The position numbers and the translations under genes were made by a program. The notes beneath the pieces were generated by a model. That model was not told the origin of the DNA and made no database searches. It saw only the letters and a list, made by a program, of their open reading frames with translations. 52,204 nucleotides of DNA from Actinomycetes bacterium (GTDB lineage Bacteria; Actinomycetota; Acidimicrobiia; Acidimicrobiales; Ilumatobacteraceae): assembly GCA_025358125.1 (NCBI GenBank), contig JANYKS010000029.1, forward strand, positions 1 to 52,204, read 5' to 3'. This document shows, piece by piece, positions 50,568-52,204 of the stretch; the first letter of the stretch is position 1; each line of letters opens with the position of its first letter.

Positions 50568-51769
50568 TGCTGCAGCAACCCAGCATCGCGGGCGGCCTGC
50601 ACGTTCGCGTTGTGCTGGTCGAGGGTGACAGCGAACACGTGGTGGCCGTCTGCGTCGGACACGACGTAATACAGATAGACACACGCGGGGTTGCCAACAA
50701 GGCCCTTGCACAGCGGATCACCGAGTGACGGGTTCGGCGCGGGGTTCAACGCCGCCCGGATCGAGGCCCGACCGGGGTTCGCGATCGGCGTCGGCGGGAG
50801 TCCGGGGTGGAGATAGGTGTTGTAACCGGAGTCGGTGGCCTTCAGCACCCCGAACGGCAAATCCGGCGGCTGTCCGTAGTACAGGGCGGCGTCGATCCCG
50901 AGAGGCATCCCGAGAAACAGCCGGTTGTAGATGACCCTCGCGATCTTGGCCCGGTCGGAATCGAACTTGGCCTCGCGTTCGATCAGCGATGCCACGATCA
51001 GCACCTTGTACGGGGTTATGTCCAGACCCAGCTCGGTCGCACGCTGATCGATGTTCTCCTGCCGCCCGACCCGCTCCATCAGTTTGATCATCCTTGCGAT
51101 GACCTGGGTTTCTGACTCGTTGCCGGCGACCTGATAGGTGTCGGGGAACAGCAGACCCTCGAGGCTTGTCGAGCCGGGCGCCTGGAAGCTGGAGTGCAGA
51201 TCGGGCGACGTGGCAGCGACCGTGAAACTCGCTGCGGTCATCGGTGGCAGGTCGCGCTGGACCCGCTTGCCCATTTGGGAAATCGTGAATCCCTCCGGGA
51301 ACGTCACCCGCTTGTAGGTAGCCGCTGGAGGCGTGTTGAGGACCCGCATCAGATTGCCGATGTGATCACGAGGGCGGAACTCGTAGTAGCCGGGCGTGAG
51401 CACGAGTCCGCCCTTGTGCTCGACGTAATAGCGGAATACTCCCGCGTTCGTGATCACGCCGGCCTCCTCCAAGCGGACGCTGATGGTCTGGAGCGTGTCG
51501 TTGTCGTTGACCGTGAAGTTGATCGAGGCCTTGGGATCGCCGGACGGATTGACCTCGCGGATGTACCACCATCCGATCGCTCCTCCGGTCAGCACCCCGG
51601 CGATGAGCACCGACGCAACCGCGAAGACCAACCACTTGAGCACCCGATGCTGGCGCGACGAACGCTCTACGACAGCGGTCTCGGTGTACTCGGTGTCGTC
51701 CCACAGGTCGTGGAGCCATTCATCGCCCGGGCGTTGCGGCGTCAGCAGCGAATCCGGGCGCCTGGTCAT
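50564..51769 (-). CDS. mltG: Endolytic transglycosylase MltG
   Basis: 401-aa membrane-anchored lytic transglycosylase that cleaves nascent peptidoglycan strands. One membrane helix (about 45-70) follows a cytoplasmic tail rich in acidic and polar residues. A LysM-like region is followed by the catalytic YceG domain with Glu264 (VASLIEREAKFDSDR). Length is within the normal range of actinobacterial MltG. ATG overlaps the ruvX stop (ATGA), and aroE overlaps its own stop. Confidence 0.95.
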   Translation of the reverse strand: MTRRPDSLLTPQRPGDEWLHDLWDDTEYTETAVVERSSRQHRVLKWLVFAVASVLIAGVLTGGAIGWWYIREVNPSGDPKASINFTVNDNDTLQTISVRLEEAGVITNAGVFRYYVEHKGGLVLTPGYYEFRPRDHIGNLMRVLNTPPAATYKRVTFPEGFTISQMGKRVQRDLPPMTAASFTVAATSPDLHSSFQAPGSTSLEGLLFPDTYQVAGNESETQVIARMIKLMERVGRQENIDQRATELGLDITPYKVLIVASLIEREAKFDSDRAKIARVIYNRLFLGMPLGIDAALYYGQPPDLPFGVLKATDSGYNTYLHPGLPPTPIANPGRASIRAALNPAPNPSLGDPLCKGLVGNPACVYLYYVVSDADGHHVFAVTLDQHNANVQAARDAGLLQQ

Positions 51770-52204
51770 ATCGAGCCGCTTGGGTCGGTCGGGTCGGTCG
51801 GGTCGGTCGGGTCGCGATCGGATCGGGCGCCACGCCCGTCGAGCCAGGACTGGAGGATGACGGCAGCAGCGACCTTGTCGACTATCTGGCGGCGCGCCCG
51901 ACCACGTTTGCCGAGCTCCATCAGGATGCGCTCGGCGGTCACCGTGGTGAGTCGCTCGTCGATGGTCTCCACTGGCACGCCCACAACGCTAGCCAGGATC
52001 TCGGCTTCGGTGATGGCAGCCGCTGCGGCCTTGCCGATCGAGCCGTTCATCGACAGCGGCAGCCCGACGACGACACGCTCAGCCTCCTCCTCGTCGACGA
52101 GCGCTTTGATCCGCTCGTGATCCGTTCGTTGCCGACCGCTGCGCTGCAGAACGAGCAGCGGCGTTGCGATGGTGCCGCTGCGATCGCTGACCGCGACGCC
52201 GATC
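51766..52204 (-). CDS. ruvX: Holliday junction resolvase RuvX/YqgF (5' part beyond window)
   Basis: The C-terminal 145 residues of a RuvX-type nuclease-fold protein, involved in pre-16S rRNA processing and/or DNA repair. Visible motifs: IGVAVSDRSG at the edge, LPLSMNGSIG, ETIDERLTT and DKVAAAVILQSWL. The start lies beyond the right edge. The gene ends with a variable tail of DPT repeats encoded by a 9-bp tandem repeat. The stop overlaps the mltG ATG. Confidence 0.9.
   Translation of the reverse strand, partial: IGVAVSDRSGTIATPLLVLQRSGRQRTDHERIKALVDEEEAERVVVGLPLSMNGSIGKAAAAAITEAEILASVVGVPVETIDERLTTVTAERILMELGKRGRARRQIVDKVAAAVILQSWLDGRGARSDRDPTDPTDPTDPSGSI
51782..51814. repeat. 9-bp tandem repeat in the ruvX tail
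   Basis: GGGTCGGTC occurs three times in exact tandem (51782-51808) plus a partial copy to 51814. On the coding strand it encodes Asp-Pro-Thr units, so changes in copy number keep the frame. Confidence 0.8.

Noticed and set aside
1..52204. CRISPR arrays, insertion sequences, rRNA genes, toxin-antitoxin pairs
   Set aside because: No regularly spaced repeats, transposase motifs, rRNA sequences or small paired genes were seen; the short direct repeats found are single tandem copies.

Overview
The window looks like a chromosomal segment of a high-GC Gram-positive bacterium, most probably an actinobacterium of the Acidimicrobiia/Ilumatobacter type. That placement is inferred from the very high GC, the gene families (aldR/ald pair, Tat-exported lipoproteins, sortase, MurF/Ddl, MltG, J-domain membrane protein, fatty acyl-CoA reductase/HAD fusion) and the very compact layout. 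No rRNA or marker tree was available. 46 protein genes (one cut by the right edge) and one tRNA are supported. No CRISPR array or insertion sequence is visible.

Layout. (1) 1-1402: end of an integrated element, with a tyrosine integrase beside the 3' end of tRNA-Val(CAC). (2) 1539-3079: membrane-anchored J-domain protein and a D-2-hydroxyacid dehydrogenase. (3) 3142-10163: polyamine-type ABC transporter (potA-potD-potB-potC) divergent from an Lrp regulator, a class III aminotransferase and a small membrane protein, read as an amine uptake and catabolism unit. (4) 10248-13729: aldR/ald and a GNAT/P450 pair. (5) 13736-17842: four overlapping genes for making and transferring an amino- or modified sugar. 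(6) 17894-22452: methyltransferase, MFS exporter, murF and ddl (peptidoglycan D-Ala-D-Ala branch). (7) 22492-29355: a TetR-controlled operon of acyl-CoA reductase/HAD fusion, zinc dehydrogenase, lactate-racemase-like protein and PlsC acyltransferase, the most intriguing locus here. (8) 29625-40534: LysM lipoprotein, gltBD, enoyl-CoA hydratase, purine deaminase-like enzyme, nitroreductase, GntR and VOC proteins. (9) 40666-46877: aconitase, two envelope proteins and a Tat-exported three-repeat sortase. (10) 46981-52204: ruvX-mltG-aroE and aroC-aroK-aroB on the minus strand.

Two architectural themes run through the window. Genes are packed with 1-4 nt start/stop overlaps, and two convergent pairs overlap tail to tail by about 90-110 bp. 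Many genes that head transcription units have a TANNNT -10-like hexamer ending 6-7 nt before the start codon and no Shine-Dalgarno sequence, which is the arrangement expected for leaderless mRNAs. This pattern was used to choose several start codons, including GTG starts for the GNAT protein and the epimerase. It also suggests an AUC start for the J-domain gene.
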